This document shows, one piece after another, positions 10,417 to 20,715 of a stretch of 64,000 nucleotides of DNA. Origin of the DNA: Streptomyces sp. HM190 (lineage in GTDB: Bacteria > Actinomycetota > Actinomycetes > Streptomycetales > Streptomycetaceae); assembly GCF_009857135.1 (NCBI RefSeq), contig NZ_CP047318.1, forward strand, positions 1,984,001 to 2,048,000, in the 5' to 3' direction. The notes beneath the pieces were generated by a model. It saw only the letters and a program-made list of their open reading frames with translations, had not been told where the DNA came from and did not search any database. The stretch's first letter is position 1. Each line of letters begins with the position of its first letter. A program made the position numbers and the translations under genes.

Positions 10417-11477
10417 GGGCCGATCCTTCCATGCATCCGAAAAATACGGTCGTACGCGGCGGCCAGCAGCTCCGGATCATGCCGCGGAGATCCATCGGGC
10501 CGGGCCACCGGCGCCAGCTCGACCGCGGCGCCGAGCCGCTTGGCGGCCTCGGTGAGCACATCACGGTCGGGCACGGCGGCCTCGTCGGCCAGCACCACGT
10601 CCAGGGCGAGTTTAGGGGCGTGTCGTGCCAAAACCTCCAAATGACGCTGCGGGGAGAAGCCATCGGTTTCTCCCGGCTGCGGGGCGAGGTTCAGCGACAG
10701 CACGAGCCGGGCCTTGGTCTCGGTGAGGGCGTCGAGCAGCTCGGGCACGAGCAGGTGCGGGATGACCGACGAGAACCAGGAGCCGGGGCCGAGCACCACC
10801 CAGTCGGCGTCGAGGACGGCCTCCACCGCCTCGGGCACGGCGGGCGGGTCGGGCGGCACGACGTGCACGGACTGCACCTCGCCGGGGGTGAGCGCGACGG
10901 TCGCCTGGCCGCGGACGGTGTCGACGTCGTCGGGGCGCGCCGGGTCGTGCCCCTTGACCAGGGCCTGGAGCTCCAGGGGCACCGCGGACATGGGCAGCAC
11001 GCGGCCCTGTGCGCCGAGGAGCCTGCCGACCAGGTCCAGCGCCTGGACGTGGTCGCCGAGCTGCTCCCACAGGGCGACGATCAGCAGGTTCCCGACGGCG
11101 TGGTCGTGCAGGTCGCCCTGGGAGGTGAAGCGGTGCTGGATGACGCGGGACCAGGTCTGGCCCCAGTCGTCGTCGCCGCACAGCGCGGCCAGCGCCTTGC
11201 GCAGGTCGCCGGGCGGGAGCACGCCCAGCTCGTCACGCAGGCGTCCGCTGGAGCCGCCGTCGTCGGCCACGGTGACGACGGCGGTGAGGTCGCCGGTGAT
11301 CCGGCGCAGGGCGGCGAGCGAGGCGGACAGGCCCATGCCGCCGCCGAGCGCGACGACCTTGGGCTGGGCGCCGCGGCGGCGCGGCCGGCCGCCACGGGCC
11401 TCGGCGGGTCCGGCGGCGCGTCCTTCCGGGGTGTTCCGGCGCAGTCTGCTCAGCCGCAGAGCAGTACGTCCGGTCAT
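10407..11477 (-). CDS. yvcK: YvcK/CofD-like gluconeogenesis factor
   Basis: Protein of 356 aa in the YvcK family, which in other bacteria binds UDP-sugars and affects carbon flux and cell shape. After a basic N-terminal 45 residues comes the nucleotide-binding motif [19 protein letters not shown], then [27 protein letters not shown] and the [10 protein letters not shown] segment, all typical of the family. The ATG at 11477 overlaps the rapZ TGA as ATGA; a longer in-frame reading into rapZ is low-complexity and rejected. Position between rapZ and whiA is the conserved actinobacterial and firmicute order. Confidence 0.93.
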   Translation of the reverse strand: MTGRTALRLSRLRRNTPEGRAAGPAEARGGRPRRRGAQPKVVALGGGMGLSASLAALRRITGDLTAVVTVADDGGSSGRLRDELGVLPPGDLRKALAALCGDDDWGQTWSRVIQHRFTSQGDLHDHAVGNLLIVALWEQLGDHVQALDLVGRLLGAQGRVLPMSAVPLELQALVKGHDPARPDDVDTVRGQATVALTPGEVQSVHVVPPDPPAVPEAVEAVLDADWVVLGPGSWFSSVIPHLLVPELLDALTETKARLVLSLNLAPQPGETDGFSPQRHLEVLARHAPKLALDVVLADEAAVPDRDVLTEAAKRLGAAVELAPVARPDGSPRHDPELLAAAYDRIFRMHGRIGPWR

Positions 11478-12526
11478 TCGCGGCCCATGTCGCGGTGCAC
11501 GACGACGGTCTCGACGCCCTGGGAGGCGAGGCGGGCGGCGAGCTTCTCTGAGGTGGCGACCGAGCGGTGCTTGCCGCCGGTGCAGCCGACCGCGATGGTC
11601 ACGTACCGCTTGCCCTCGCGGCGGTACCCGGCGGCGATCAGCTGGAGCAGTTCGGCGTAGCGGTCGAGGAACTCCTTGGCGCCGGGCTGGTTGAAGACGT
11701 ACGCGGAGACCTCCTCGTTGAGGCCGGTGTAGGGGCGCAGCTCCGGGACCCAGTGCGGGTTGGGCAGGAAGCGCATGTCCACGACCAGGTCGGCGTCGAC
11801 GGGGAGGCCGTACTTGAAGCCGAAGGACATGACGGTGGCCCGCAGCTCGGGCTCCTCCTCGCCGGCGAACTGGGCGTCCATCTTGGCGCGCAGCTCGTGC
11901 ACGTTCAGGCTGGAGGTGTCGATCACCAGGTCGGCGTCGCCGCGCAGCTCGCGCAGCAGCTCCCGCTCGGCGGCGATGCCGTCGACGATGCGGCCGTCGC
12001 CCTGGAGGGGGTGCGGGCGGCGCACCGACTCGAAGCGGCGCACGAGGGCGTCGTCGGAGGACTCCAGGAAGACGATCCGGCGGGTGACGTTCTTCGTCTC
12101 CAGGTCGGCGAGGGAGTCGCGCAGGTTGTCGAAGAAGCGGCGGCCGCGGACGTCGACGACGACCGCGATCCGCGCCACGTTGCCCTGGGAGCGGGCGCCG
12201 AGCTCCACCATGGTGGGGATCAGTGCGGGCGGCAGGTTGTCCACGACGAACCAGCCGAGGTCCTCCAGGCACTTGGCGGCCGTGGACCGGCCGGCCCCGG
12301 ACATGCCGGAGATGATCACCAGCTCGGGGATGGCCGCCTCGGGGACCCCGGCTGTTTCGATGCCCGTACTCACGTGTGCTCCGTCTTCCTGTGGCGCTGG
12401 GTGCTGGGAGGCGTGGTCGCCCACCGCGCTGGGGGCCTGCCCGCGCTCCGCCGTGTGCTCTCGGTGCTGTTCTTCTGGACGCTCGGGGCGCTCATGGGGT
12501 TCTGGGCGCTTTTCGTGCTCGGTCAT
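11474..12526 (-). CDS. rapZ: RapZ-family P-loop nucleotide-binding protein
   Basis: RapZ/YvcJ family, 350 aa. In Escherichia coli RapZ is an RNA adaptor that controls glucosamine-6-phosphate synthase; its role in Streptomyces is not established. The Walker A motif GMSGAGRST is at about residues 74-82 and [13 protein letters not shown] follows. The C-terminal RNA-binding-type domain includes [14 protein letters not shown] and the cysteine-containing [11 protein letters not shown]. The first 50 residues are an acidic, Glu/His/Pro-rich extension absent from most homologues; the GTG at 12373 (VSTGIETAG) is an alternative start. I keep the ATG at 12526 because it overlaps the uvrC stop as ATGA. 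Confidence 0.93.
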   Translation of the reverse strand: MTEHEKRPEPHERPERPEEQHREHTAERGQAPSAVGDHASQHPAPQEDGAHVSTGIETAGVPEAAIPELVIISGMSGAGRSTAAKCLEDLGWFVVDNLPPALIPTMVELGARSQGNVARIAVVVDVRGRRFFDNLRDSLADLETKNVTRRIVFLESSDDALVRRFESVRRPHPLQGDGRIVDGIAAERELLRELRGDADLVIDTSSLNVHELRAKMDAQFAGEEEPELRATVMSFGFKYGLPVDADLVVDMRFLPNPHWVPELRPYTGLNEEVSAYVFNQPGAKEFLDRYAELLQLIAAGYRREGKRYVTIAVGCTGGKHRSVATSEKLAARLASQGVETVVVHRDMGRE

Positions 12527-14595
12527 GTCTCCTGCCCTCGTCGCCGGTCCGGGGGACCCGCGGTGGACACCGCCACGGGCTCCCCGGAGGTGTCCACCGT
12601 CGTGCCGGGCCCCTCTTCCTCCAGGATCTCTCCGGTGGCGGTGTTCACGGCGGGTGCCGCCGGGGCCGCCTGGGCGAGGGCGGCGGCGATGGTCTCGGCC
12701 GTCTTGCGGCCTATGCCGGGGACCTCGCAGATCTGGTCGATCGTCGCGGCGCGCAGCTTCCTCAGCGAGCCGAAGTGCTTGAGCAGGGCCTGCTTGCGGG
12801 TGTCGCCGAGGCCGGGCACGTCGTCCAGGGGGCTGGTCCGCAGCCGCTTGGCCCGCTTGGTGCGCTGGTAGGTGAGGGCGAAGCGGTGGGCCTCGTCCCG
12901 CACCCGCTGCAGGAGGTACAGCCCCTCGCTGGTGCGGGGCAGGACCACCGGGTCGTCCTCACCGGGCAGCCAGACCTCCTCCAGGCGCTTGGCCAGGCCG
13001 CACACGGCGATGTCGTCGATGCCCAGCTCGTCCAGGGCCCGGCGGGCGGCGGCGACCTGCGGCTGTCCGCCGTCGACGACGACGAGCTGCGGCGGGTAGG
13101 CGAAGCGCCTGGGGCGGCCGTCGTCGTCGGTGAGGGTGTCCTCGCCCTCGGCCCACTCGCCGGTCTTCTCCTTCTCGGCGAGGTAGCGCCGGAAGCGGCG
13201 GGCGATGACCTCGTGCATGGAGCGGACGTCGTCCTGGCCCTCACCGTGCCAGACCTGTGTGTCCCCGACCCGGCCCTTGATCTGGAAGCGGCGGTACTCG
13301 CTCTTGCGGGCCAGGCCGTCCTCGAAGACGACCATGGACGCCACGACGTCGTCGCCCTGGAGGTGGGAGATGTCGTAGCACTCGATCCGGAGGGGGGCGC
13401 TGTCGAGGTCGAGGGCCTCGGCGATCTCCTCCAGGGCCCGCGAGCGGGTGGTGAGGTCGGAGGCGCGCTTGGTCTTGTGCAGCACCAGCGACTGCTGGGC
13501 GTTGCGCTGGACGGTCTCCATGAGGGCCTTCTTGTCGCCGCGCTGCGGGACGCGCAGGGAGACGTTGGAGCCGCGGCGCCCGGTGAGCCACTCCTGGACG
13601 GGTTCGACGGGGTCGGGCAGCGCCGGGACGAGGACCTCCTTGGGCACCGAGTCGCCGGTCTCCTCGCCGTAGAGCTGCTGCAGGGCGTGCTCGACGAGGT
13701 CACCGGTGGTGACGGCCTCGACCTTGTCGGTGACCCAGCCGCGCTGGCCGCGCACGCGTCCGCCGCGGACGTGGAAGATCTGGACGGCGGCCTCCAGCTC
13801 GTCCTCGGCGACCGCGATCAGGTCGGCGTCGGTCGCGTCGGCGAGGACGACGGCGTTCTTCTCCATGGCCTTCTTCAGGGCCTCGATGTCGTCGCGCAGC
13901 CGGGCGGCCCGCTCGTACTCCATCTCCTCGGCCGCGTCCGCCATCTGCCGTTCCAGACGGCGGAGGTAGGTGCCGGTGCGGCCGGCCATGAAGTCGCTGA
14001 ACTCCTCGGCCAGTTCCCGGTGGTCCTCGGCGGTGATGCGCTCGACGCAGGGGGCGGAGCACTTGCCGATGTAGCCGAGCAGGCAGGGGCGGCCGGTGCG
14101 GGCCGCGTTCTTGAAGACGCCGGCCGAGCAGGTGCGCACGGGGAAGACGCGCAGCAGCAGGTCCACGGTGTCGCGGATCGCCCACGCGTGCGCGTACGGG
14201 CCGAAGTACTTGACGCCCTTCTTCTTGTGACCGCGCATCACCTGCACGCGGGGGTACTGCTCGTTCATCGTGACCGCGAGGTACGGGTAGCTCTTGTCGT
14301 CGCGGTACTTGACGTTGAACCGGGGGTCGAACTCCTTGATCCAGGAGTACTCCAGCTGGAGCGCCTCCACCTCCGTCGACACCACCGTCCACTCCACGGA
14401 GGCGGCCGTGGTGACCATGGAGCGGGTGCGCGGGTGGAGGCCGGCCAGGTCCTGGAAGTAGTTGGCCAGGCGCTGGCGCAGGCTCTTCGCCTTCCCGACG
14501 TAGATCACCCGGCGGTGCTCGTCACGGAACTTGTACACCCCGGGAGAGTCCGGGATCTGTCCCGGACTGGGGCGGTAGCTGGAGGGATCGGCCAT
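12523..14595 (-). CDS. uvrC: Excinuclease ABC subunit C
   Basis: Dual-incision nuclease of nucleotide-excision repair, 690 aa. Domains in order: N-terminal GIY-YIG nuclease ([22 protein letters not shown], residues 15-36), Cys-rich region, UVR motif for UvrB contact (residues about 205-240), the RNase-H-like C-terminal nuclease with [20 protein letters not shown] (about 405-425), and tandem helix-hairpin-helix motifs ([18 protein letters not shown] and [16 protein letters not shown]). Start chosen at the ATG at 14595 ([21 protein letters not shown]), the usual N-terminus; upstream in-frame sequence lies in an intergenic repeat. First gene of the operon with rapZ, yvcK and whiA. uvrA and uvrB are also in this window. 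Confidence 0.96.
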   Translation of the reverse strand: MADPSSYRPSPGQIPDSPGVYKFRDEHRRVIYVGKAKSLRQRLANYFQDLAGLHPRTRSMVTTAASVEWTVVSTEVEALQLEYSWIKEFDPRFNVKYRDDKSYPYLAVTMNEQYPRVQVMRGHKKKGVKYFGPYAHAWAIRDTVDLLLRVFPVRTCSAGVFKNAARTGRPCLLGYIGKCSAPCVERITAEDHRELAEEFSDFMAGRTGTYLRRLERQMADAAEEMEYERAARLRDDIEALKKAMEKNAVVLADATDADLIAVAEDELEAAVQIFHVRGGRVRGQRGWVTDKVEAVTTGDLVEHALQQLYGEETGDSVPKEVLVPALPDPVEPVQEWLTGRRGSNVSLRVPQRGDKKALMETVQRNAQQSLVLHKTKRASDLTTRSRALEEIAEALDLDSAPLRIECYDISHLQGDDVVASMVVFEDGLARKSEYRRFQIKGRVGDTQVWHGEGQDDVRSMHEVIARRFRRYLAEKEKTGEWAEGEDTLTDDDGRPRRFAYPPQLVVVDGGQPQVAAARRALDELGIDDIAVCGLAKRLEEVWLPGEDDPVVLPRTSEGLYLLQRVRDEAHRFALTYQRTKRAKRLRTSPLDDVPGLGDTRKQALLKHFGSLRKLRAATIDQICEVPGIGRKTAETIAAALAQAAPAAPAVNTATGEILEEEGPGTTVDTSGEPVAVSTAGPPDRRRGQET

Positions 14596-14661
14596 GCTCC
14601 ACACCCTACTGGCGGGGAGTGACAGCGCGGGGCGCCCGGGGAGGGCGGACGCCCGTCCCTC

Positions 14662-14862
14662 GTGCTGGGACCGGAAAGGTTTGCCGGGAGGCTCGCGGCG
14701 TCCGGTGCGGTGCATCGCAAGGCGGAGCATGACCGGCGTACCGGATGTACGCGGGTCATGCGACACCGCCGCGGTGGGGCCCCTCCCGCTCGAGCGAAGC
14801 CGAGAGCGGGGGAGCCGTGCCGGGCGTCGCGAGCCGGCGAACCTTTCCGGTCACAGCACTAG
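14662..14862. repeat. Palindromic intergenic element with ~40-bp terminal inverted repeats
   Basis: The ends 14662-14705 and 14819-14862 form an imperfect inverted repeat sharing ACCGGAAAGGTT and CTCGCG blocks. Inside are two more hairpins: arms 14727-14741 and 14747-14761 (14 of 15 pairs), and a CCCGCTC/GAGCGGG hairpin around 14783-14813 of a type seen widely between Streptomyces genes. The right end is CTAG, directly abutting the TAG stop of the response regulator gene. No ORF inside is credible. It occupies most of the uvrC upstream gap and may also act as the terminator for the regulator gene. Confidence 0.75.
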
Positions 14863-15534
14863 CTAGCGGGTCTCCAGGAACGTCAGCACCGCCAGGACCC
14901 GGCGGTGGTCGTCCGGTTCCTCGGGGAGCCGCAGTTTGCCCAGGATGCTGCGCACGTGCTTCTCGACGGTGCCCTCGGTCACCCACAGCCGCTTGCCGAT
15001 GCCCGCGTTGGAGCGCCCCTCGGCCATGAGGCCGAGCACCTCGCGCTCGCGGTTGCTGAGCATGGCCAGCGGATCGTCGCGGCGCTGCGCGGCGACCAGC
15101 TCCCGCACGAGTGAGGGATCCACCACACAGCCGCCCCGGCGGATGCGGTCGAGGGTCTCCAGGAACTCGTCGACGACCGTGATCCGGCTCTTGAGGAGGT
15201 AGCCGATGCTGCGCCCGCCGGCCAGCAGCTCCAGCGCGTCCTCGACCTCGACGAACGCCGACAGGACGAGGATCCCGACCGACGGGTACCGCTCACGGAT
15301 GGCGCGAGCCGCCTTCAGGCCCTCGGTGGACTGGGTCGGCGGCATCCTGATGTCGATGATCGCGATGTCCGGCACCTGCGACTCGACGAGGTCCATGAGG
15401 CCGGTGCCGTCGCCGGCCTGGCCCACCACCTCGTATCCGACGCGCTCGCACAGACTGGCCAGTCCCTCGCGCAGGAGCACGTCGTCGTCCGCGAGCACCA
15501 CCCGTCCGAGCGCCGGATGCTGATCGGCGTGCAT
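14863..15534 (-). CDS. NarL/FixJ-family response regulator
   Basis: Two-component transcriptional regulator of 223 aa. The receiver domain has the acidic pair DD (VVLADDDVLLREG, residues 10-22), the phospho-acceptor Asp in AIIDIRMPP (about residue 57) and the conserved Lys in YLLKSRI (about 108). The C-terminal LuxR-type HTH is LSNREREVLGLMAEGRSNAGIGKRL followed by VTEGTVEKHVRSILGKL. Start set to the ATG at 15534, which has GGGGGAGG upstream. It lies 302 bp downstream of a histidine kinase with a HisKA_3 domain, the partner class for NarL regulators, so the kinase is the likely phosphodonor. The stop codon abuts a palindromic repeat. Confidence 0.92.
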   Translation of the reverse strand: MHADQHPALGRVVLADDDVLLREGLASLCERVGYEVVGQAGDGTGLMDLVESQVPDIAIIDIRMPPTQSTEGLKAARAIRERYPSVGILVLSAFVEVEDALELLAGGRSIGYLLKSRITVVDEFLETLDRIRRGGCVVDPSLVRELVAAQRRDDPLAMLSNREREVLGLMAEGRSNAGIGKRLWVTEGTVEKHVRSILGKLRLPEEPDDHRRVLAVLTFLETR

Positions 15535-15836
15535 GTGGTCTCGGCCTCCCCCTGCCCGACCTGTTCTCTTCTTCCACGACAGCCTGCCCGAACACGGTCT
15601 TACGGCTAGCTGGAAGCCTAGTTGGGGGAGAGCCGGGGCGACACCGTGAGGGCGGCACGTCATGCTCGAAAGAGTGCAGTCGCGGGTGGCCGGTTGTCTC
15701 GGCGGAGAAGGATCGGCCGTTCTCCCGCGTACTGGGCCGGACGGCCGTCTTCACCGTCCGGCACGGCCGCCCGAACGTACGCTCGACGAGTCTCGTACTC
15801 CCCCCTGAAGGGGCTCGCCGCGTACGCTTCGGGCGG
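15535..15836. other. Intergenic region between response regulator and histidine kinase
   Basis: 302 bp without a credible gene. It separates two genes read in the same direction, so the regulator probably has its own promoter here in addition to any readthrough. I see no clear palindromic operator or riboswitch. Confidence 0.4.
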
Positions 15837-18800
15837 TCATGAACGGGGTGCGGTCTCCCCGGCCTCCGGGGGCGGTGCCAGCGGCAGGCGGACGTCCAGT
15901 GTCGTCCCGCTGCCCGGCGGGCTGGTCACGGTCAGCCGCCCGCCGATCGCCTCCACCCGGTCGATGAGACCGATCAGTCCCGAACCCCCGCCCGGTTCCG
16001 CTCCCCCGGCCCCGTCGTCGCGGATGACCACCTCCAGCAAGCCGCCGGTGTCCTCGGCCGTGACGGTCACCACGTTCGCGCGCGCGTGCTTGACGGCGTT
16101 GGTCAGGCACTCCGACGTCACGTAGTACGCGGCCACCTCGACCGCCTCCGGGAAGCGGGGCGTGGAGAGCCGCAGGTCGAGTTCGACGGGGATCGCCGAG
16201 CGGCGGGCCAGGGAGCGCAGGGCGGGGCCCAGGCCGCCCTGGGAGAGGATGGCCGGGTGGATGCCGCGGGCCACCTGGATCAGGTCCTGGAACGTGTCGT
16301 CGAGGCCCTTGCCCAGGTGGGCGAGTTGCCTGCCGAGCTCCGAGCCGTGCTCGTCGACGAGGGTCTGCGCCATCCGCAGCTCCAGCTGGAGGGAGATCAG
16401 CCGCTGCTGCACACCGTCGTGCAGGTCGCGTTCGATACGGCGCCGGGAGGCGTCGCCCGCGGCCACGACACGCGCGCGTGAGGCGGTCAGCTGGGCGCGG
16501 CTGTCGGCGTTGGCGATCGCGGTGGCGATGAGTTCGGTGAAGTCGGCGAGCCGGGACTCCGTGCCGTCGGGCAGCGCGTCGAGCAGCGAGGCCGCGACGA
16601 CGACGCCCCACAGCCGGCCCTCGACGACGATGGGGGCGCCCGCGGCGGTGCCCGAGCGGGCGGCGCCGCGCGTGCGGGCCACCTCCCGCATCACGGTGCG
16701 CGCCGGCTCACGCCGGGTCAGGCACGGCGCCGCGCCGCTGTCGTCGGCCGGTTCGCGCGCGATGCCGAGGACCGTGAAGTCCCCGTCGCTCTCGTGGCGC
16801 AGCACGGCCGCGGCCGTGCACAGCAGGGCGCCCACCTCCTCCGCCACTTTCGCGAACACGTCGGACGGCGGGACCCCGCGGGCCACCTCGGTGGCGACGC
16901 GGCGCAGCGCGGCCTGTTCCCGGGCGGCGCGGCGGCTCTCGGTGACGTCGCGGGCGGCGGCGTAGATGAGGCCCTCCTCGGGGACGGGCCGGGCGCTCCA
17001 CTGGAGCCAGCACTCGGTGCCGTCCGCGCGGACGTAGCGGTTCTCGAACTCGGCGACGTCGACGCCGCTCGCCAGCAGCGCGATCGTCTCGCGGGTGCTG
17101 TCGCGGTCCTCCTCGTGGACGAACTCGACGAACGGTCTGGCGGTCAGGGTCTCGGCCGGGTGTCCGAGGGTGCGTTCGAAGGCCGGGTTGACGCGTTTGA
17201 AGTAGCCGTCGAGTCCGCAGATGCAGAGCAGGTCCAGGGAGAGGTTGAAGATGCCCTCCAGTTCCTGTTCGGCGCGTCGGCGGCGGCCGTGGGCGGCGGC
17301 GAACGACGCCATGGTGTCGTTCATGCCGCCCAGCAGCTGGGCCCAGGTGCCGTCGAAGGCGTCGACGTCGGCCCGGTGTCCGAGGCGGCCGGCGTCGATC
17401 GCCGTGTTCATGGCCCGGATCTGCCCGGCCAGCCGTTCCGTGGTCACCCGCAGTTCCCGGAACGTGTCGGCCACGTCGCCGAGTTCGTCGTGTCCGGCGT
17501 AGTGGATGTCGTGCGACAGGTCGCCCCGCGACAGCGCCCGCGCGCCCGCGGCGACCTGTCCGAGGGGGCGGGTGATCGAGCGGCGCAGGGCCAGCGCGAG
17601 GGCGGTGACGGCGCACAGGACGGCCAGGAAGAGGGCCAGGTCGCTGTAGGCGCGGGTGCGGGTGGCGCGCAGTTCGTCGTCGGCGGTGTCGGCGAGGTCG
17701 CGCACGGTCCGGTCCTGGACCTTCCTCAGGTCGTCGACGTACTGCCCGGAGTCGGTGAGCCAGGCGTCGTACGTGGGCCAGTCGGCGGGCCGGGTGGCGG
17801 AGTCGTCGAGCATGTCGCGGACCTTGCGGACGGCGCGGCCGGGGGCCTGGAACATGGTGCGGTGCAGTTGGGTCCGGCGTTCCGCGGAGGTGTTCTGCTC
17901 GAAGGCGCGGAGCTGGGCCTTCTCCAGTTCGGTCCAGCGGCCGGCCGCGGTGGGACGCCGGCCGGCGGGGACGCCGAACAGGATGGCGAGCTCGGCCCGT
18001 TCCCGTTCGGCGGCGGCGATGGCCTTCCGCAGGGCCACGTGGGCGTCGGCGGCACGGCCCGCGGCCCGTGTGGGGCGGCCGGACTCCAGTGCGGCGACGG
18101 TGTCGAGCAGGATGTCCTCGATGGCGTCGTACCGCTGGGCGACGGTCGGCGCGTCCAGGGAGGCCGTGCCCGTCTCCACGCGCAGCGCGTGCAGTTGCCG
18201 GTGGACGGATTCGAGGTCGCCGGCGACGTCGGGCACCGGCCGGCCGGTGGCCCGCCGGACGGCCCGGCGCAGCGCGGCGTCGGTGGCCCGCTGGGCGTCG
18301 GCGCGCTCGCGGGCGGTGCCCGGTTCAACGCGCAGCCGGGCCTTCACGGCGGCCAGCCGCTCCCGTGCGACGGCGTCGGAGACCTCGCCGGTCGCGAACG
18401 ACACCCCGATCGCGGTGTCGAAGTCGCGCAGCGTCCGCGCCTTCTCCCCGTGCGACACGGCGGCGAACACCGTGAACGCCAGCAGTACGGTCACCGGCAG
18501 CAGCACGAGCAGCATCAGCTTGGCGCCGACCCGCAGCCGGGCGAGGAACGGCACCCCGGGCACCCCGCGGCCCCGCCCCCGGCCCGGCCGGGCGTGCGGG
18601 GACACCACGGGGCCCTCGCGCCCGGAGCGCTCCGGCGCCGGACGGGAGGCGGGAGCGGAGGGATCGGCGGGGCGCGCGGGCCGACGCGGGCTCGGCACCC
18701 GCGCCTCGGGGCGCTGTTCCGGGGCGCGGCCCGCCGGGGAACGGTCCGCGGGGATCGTGGGGTGGGCGTCGGGTGCGCGGTCCGTGGACGGCGAGTCCGG

Positions 18801-18845
18801 GCCGGGGGTGTCCGGGGGCCGGTTCGGGGAGGGGGTACGGCGCAT
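15837..18845 (-). CDS. Sensor histidine kinase with NIT, HAMP, PAS and GAF domains
   Basis: Membrane sensor kinase of about 1002 aa. Order: Pro/Arg-rich cytoplasmic N-terminus (about 90 residues), TM1 (KLMLLVLLPVTVLLAFTVFA), an extracytoplasmic alpha-helical region like nitrate/nitrite-sensing (NIT) domains, TM2 (LALFLAVLCAVTALALAL), HAMP, a PAS domain (NLSLDLLCICGLDGYFKRVN), a GAF-like region, then the HisKA_3 phosphoacceptor RRRIERDLHDGVQQRL (His about 805) and an HATPase with N box ECLTNAVKHA and glycine loops at the C-terminus. The start is uncertain: ATG 18845 lacks a good Shine-Dalgarno, GTG 18857 and later GTGs are possible, and an in-frame extension to 19298 runs into the next gene and is unlikely. 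Partner of the NarL regulator downstream. Confidence 0.88.
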   Translation of the reverse strand: MRRTPSPNRPPDTPGPDSPSTDRAPDAHPTIPADRSPAGRAPEQRPEARVPSPRRPARPADPSAPASRPAPERSGREGPVVSPHARPGRGRGRGVPGVPFLARLRVGAKLMLLVLLPVTVLLAFTVFAAVSHGEKARTLRDFDTAIGVSFATGEVSDAVARERLAAVKARLRVEPGTARERADAQRATDAALRRAVRRATGRPVPDVAGDLESVHRQLHALRVETGTASLDAPTVAQRYDAIEDILLDTVAALESGRPTRAAGRAADAHVALRKAIAAAERERAELAILFGVPAGRRPTAAGRWTELEKAQLRAFEQNTSAERRTQLHRTMFQAPGRAVRKVRDMLDDSATRPADWPTYDAWLTDSGQYVDDLRKVQDRTVRDLADTADDELRATRTRAYSDLALFLAVLCAVTALALALRRSITRPLGQVAAGARALSRGDLSHDIHYAGHDELGDVADTFRELRVTTERLAGQIRAMNTAIDAGRLGHRADVDAFDGTWAQLLGGMNDTMASFAAAHGRRRRAEQELEGIFNLSLDLLCICGLDGYFKRVNPAFERTLGHPAETLTARPFVEFVHEEDRDSTRETIALLASGVDVAEFENRYVRADGTECWLQWSARPVPEEGLIYAAARDVTESRRAAREQAALRRVATEVARGVPPSDVFAKVAEEVGALLCTAAAVLRHESDGDFTVLGIAREPADDSGAAPCLTRREPARTVMREVARTRGAARSGTAAGAPIVVEGRLWGVVVAASLLDALPDGTESRLADFTELIATAIANADSRAQLTASRARVVAAGDASRRRIERDLHDGVQQRLISLQLELRMAQTLVDEHGSELGRQLAHLGKGLDDTFQDLIQVARGIHPAILSQGGLGPALRSLARRSAIPVELDLRLSTPRFPEAVEVAAYYVTSECLTNAVKHARANVVTVTAEDTGGLLEVVIRDDGAGGAEPGGGSGLIGLIDRVEAIGGRLTVTSPPGSGTTLDVRLPLAPPPEAGETAPRS

Positions 18846-19119
18846 GGTGGGGCTCACGGGTGCTGGGGGGTGGGGGCGCTGTCCCGGTGGGCCGGCGCGG
18901 ATTCGTGGGTCACGTGCATGTGGTCCGCCTTTGCCGGCTCGGCGGCGTCGTCCGTGCTCGGGCCGTCCGCGACCCGACGCACCCCCGTCGGCCGCTCGGC
19001 GGGGAGGCGTTCGACCAGGTCGCCGCCCGCCACCGCGCGGTCCCCGTGAGGGGGAACGCGGTGGCCTCAGCATCCCGCTGATCGGGGCGCCGGTCCAGGC
19101 GCCCTCGGCGCCCCCGCCG

Positions 19120-20508
19120 TCACGGCTCGCTCTGCGGGTAACCGTCGTGCGCGGCCAGGTCCTTGTTGATGTCCTCGACCGCCGCGTCCAGCGTCCTGTC
19201 GACCGGGGCGCCCGCGAAGACGCTGTCGGCGACCGCACGGGAGAACGCCTTGGTGATCGCCGGGTACGCGGGGGTCTGCGGCCGGGGCCGGGCGACACCG
19301 CCGCGCAGCTGCTCGATGAACAGCCGCTCCGGGCCGTTCTCGTCGAACTTCGCGGAGCGGCCGACCGCCCGTTCCGTCCCGGGGATCGCCCCGTTGGCCT
19401 CGCTCATCCGCACCACCTGCTCCGGTCGCAGCAGGTACTCCAGGAACCGCCACACCGCGTCGCCGTCCGCGCCGCCGGAGGGGATGCCCCACTGCCAGGA
19501 GCCCATCCCGGTGGCGGTGCCGGCGCCGAAGTCGGGCAGCGGCACGATCGCCACGTCCCCGGGGTGCGCCGCGCTGAACTCGCCGTACTTCCAGTGCCCC
19601 ATCCAGGAGATGGGGGTGCGTCCCTTCACGAACGCGTTCTTGTCCCGGTCCCGGTCGACGTAGCCCTCCTTGACCCAGCTCTGCAGGGTGGTGAGCGCCT
19701 TCACCGCCTCCGGGCCGTTGAGGAAGCCGTCCGCCGTACGGAAGCCCCTGGGGTCGATGAGGTCGCCACCGGCCGACCACACGGCCGGTGCGAACGCGTA
19801 GGTGTTCCACTCGTCGGGGACCGCCGAGTCGACGAAGTTGAGGTCGAGGGGCGCCTGGTACCCCTCGGCCCGCAACCTGCGCAGGATCCGGGTCAGCTCG
19901 TCGGCGGTCCAAGCGTCCCCGGTGCCCTTCGGGATCCGGATCCCGGCCTCGCGGAGCACCGAGGGCCGCACGTACAGGCCGAGCCCGGAGTCGAAGGTTC
20001 CGACCCCCCACAACCGGCCGTCGTAGGTGCCCTGTTGACGGAGCGAGGGCAGCAGGTCCTCGCGGACCCCGGCGGGCACACAGGAGTCGATCGGCTTCAG
20101 CTTGCCGGACCAGGCGTAGCTGTAGAGGTTGGGGCCGTCGAAGTCGAGGAGGTCCGGGAGGTCTCCGCTGGCCGCCGCGGACAGGACGAGCTCGGTGTAC
20201 GGGCGCTGCTCGGGCAGGGTCACCAGCTCGACCCGCACCTGCCGTTGGGCCTTGTTGAACTCCTTGACCTGGCTGCGCAGGGTGCGCTGTTCACCGCTCT
20301 GCCCGGCGTGGAACCACAGGGTGATGTGCGCGGTGCCGTCGATCCTGCCGTCGCAGGTCGTGTCGCCCGCGGGTTTGCCGTCCGCGCCCGTCCGGCGCTC
20401 CTCGCCACCGGCGCTGCATCCGGCCAGCAACAGTGCCGCCGCCGAGACTCCCGCCACGAGGGCACGACGGATCTGACGTCTTCCGACGCCGTTGTGCGAC
20501 GCGTTCAT
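19120..20508 (-). CDS. Extracellular sugar-type solute-binding lipoprotein
   Basis: Family-1 (MalE/UgpB-type) ABC solute-binding protein of 462 aa. A lipoprotein signal with lipobox LLLAGC (Cys31) anchors it outside the cytoplasmic membrane. The binding fold is recognisable from HITLWFHAGQSGEQRTLRSQVKEFNKAQ, DLPDLLDFDGPNLYSYAW and the WMGHWKYGEF and MGSWQWGIP ligand-cleft segments. No permease or ATPase genes are adjacent. Instead it lies upstream of, and co-directional with, a histidine kinase and a NarL regulator, so it may present a ligand to the kinase rather than serve import. The ligand cannot be read from sequence. Confidence 0.88.
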   Translation of the reverse strand: MNASHNGVGRRQIRRALVAGVSAAALLLAGCSAGGEERRTGADGKPAGDTTCDGRIDGTAHITLWFHAGQSGEQRTLRSQVKEFNKAQRQVRVELVTLPEQRPYTELVLSAAASGDLPDLLDFDGPNLYSYAWSGKLKPIDSCVPAGVREDLLPSLRQQGTYDGRLWGVGTFDSGLGLYVRPSVLREAGIRIPKGTGDAWTADELTRILRRLRAEGYQAPLDLNFVDSAVPDEWNTYAFAPAVWSAGGDLIDPRGFRTADGFLNGPEAVKALTTLQSWVKEGYVDRDRDKNAFVKGRTPISWMGHWKYGEFSAAHPGDVAIVPLPDFGAGTATGMGSWQWGIPSGGADGDAVWRFLEYLLRPEQVVRMSEANGAIPGTERAVGRSAKFDENGPERLFIEQLRGGVARPRPQTPAYPAITKAFSRAVADSVFAGAPVDRTLDAAVEDINKDLAAHDGYPQSEP

Positions 20509-20715
20509 CGCGTATTACTCCCATTCGACCGGGCCGTTCGGCCCCCAGGGCAGCGACATGCTACTCCCCGTGGCTTGTTCGATTCCCTCGGTGAGTGGGA
20601 ACGGATCGAACCGGCAAGGGACATCAGCACATTCCACGTCACGGGGTACGCGTCGGGGGGACACTTTCCGGCTGACCGGGATGTGGTTCCGTCACCGGCC
20701 CGGGAGGCTGTCAGC

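Noticed and set aside
11478..12272. Upstream in-frame extension of yvcK into rapZ
   Set aside because: The extension is Arg/Pro-rich low-complexity sequence read out of frame through rapZ. The ATGA overlap at 11474-11477 gives the natural start.
18846..19298. In-frame N-terminal extension of the histidine kinase into the solute-binding protein gene
   Set aside because: Sequence is Arg/Ser/Gly-rich with no domain and overlaps a clear gene. The true start is probably at or after 18845.
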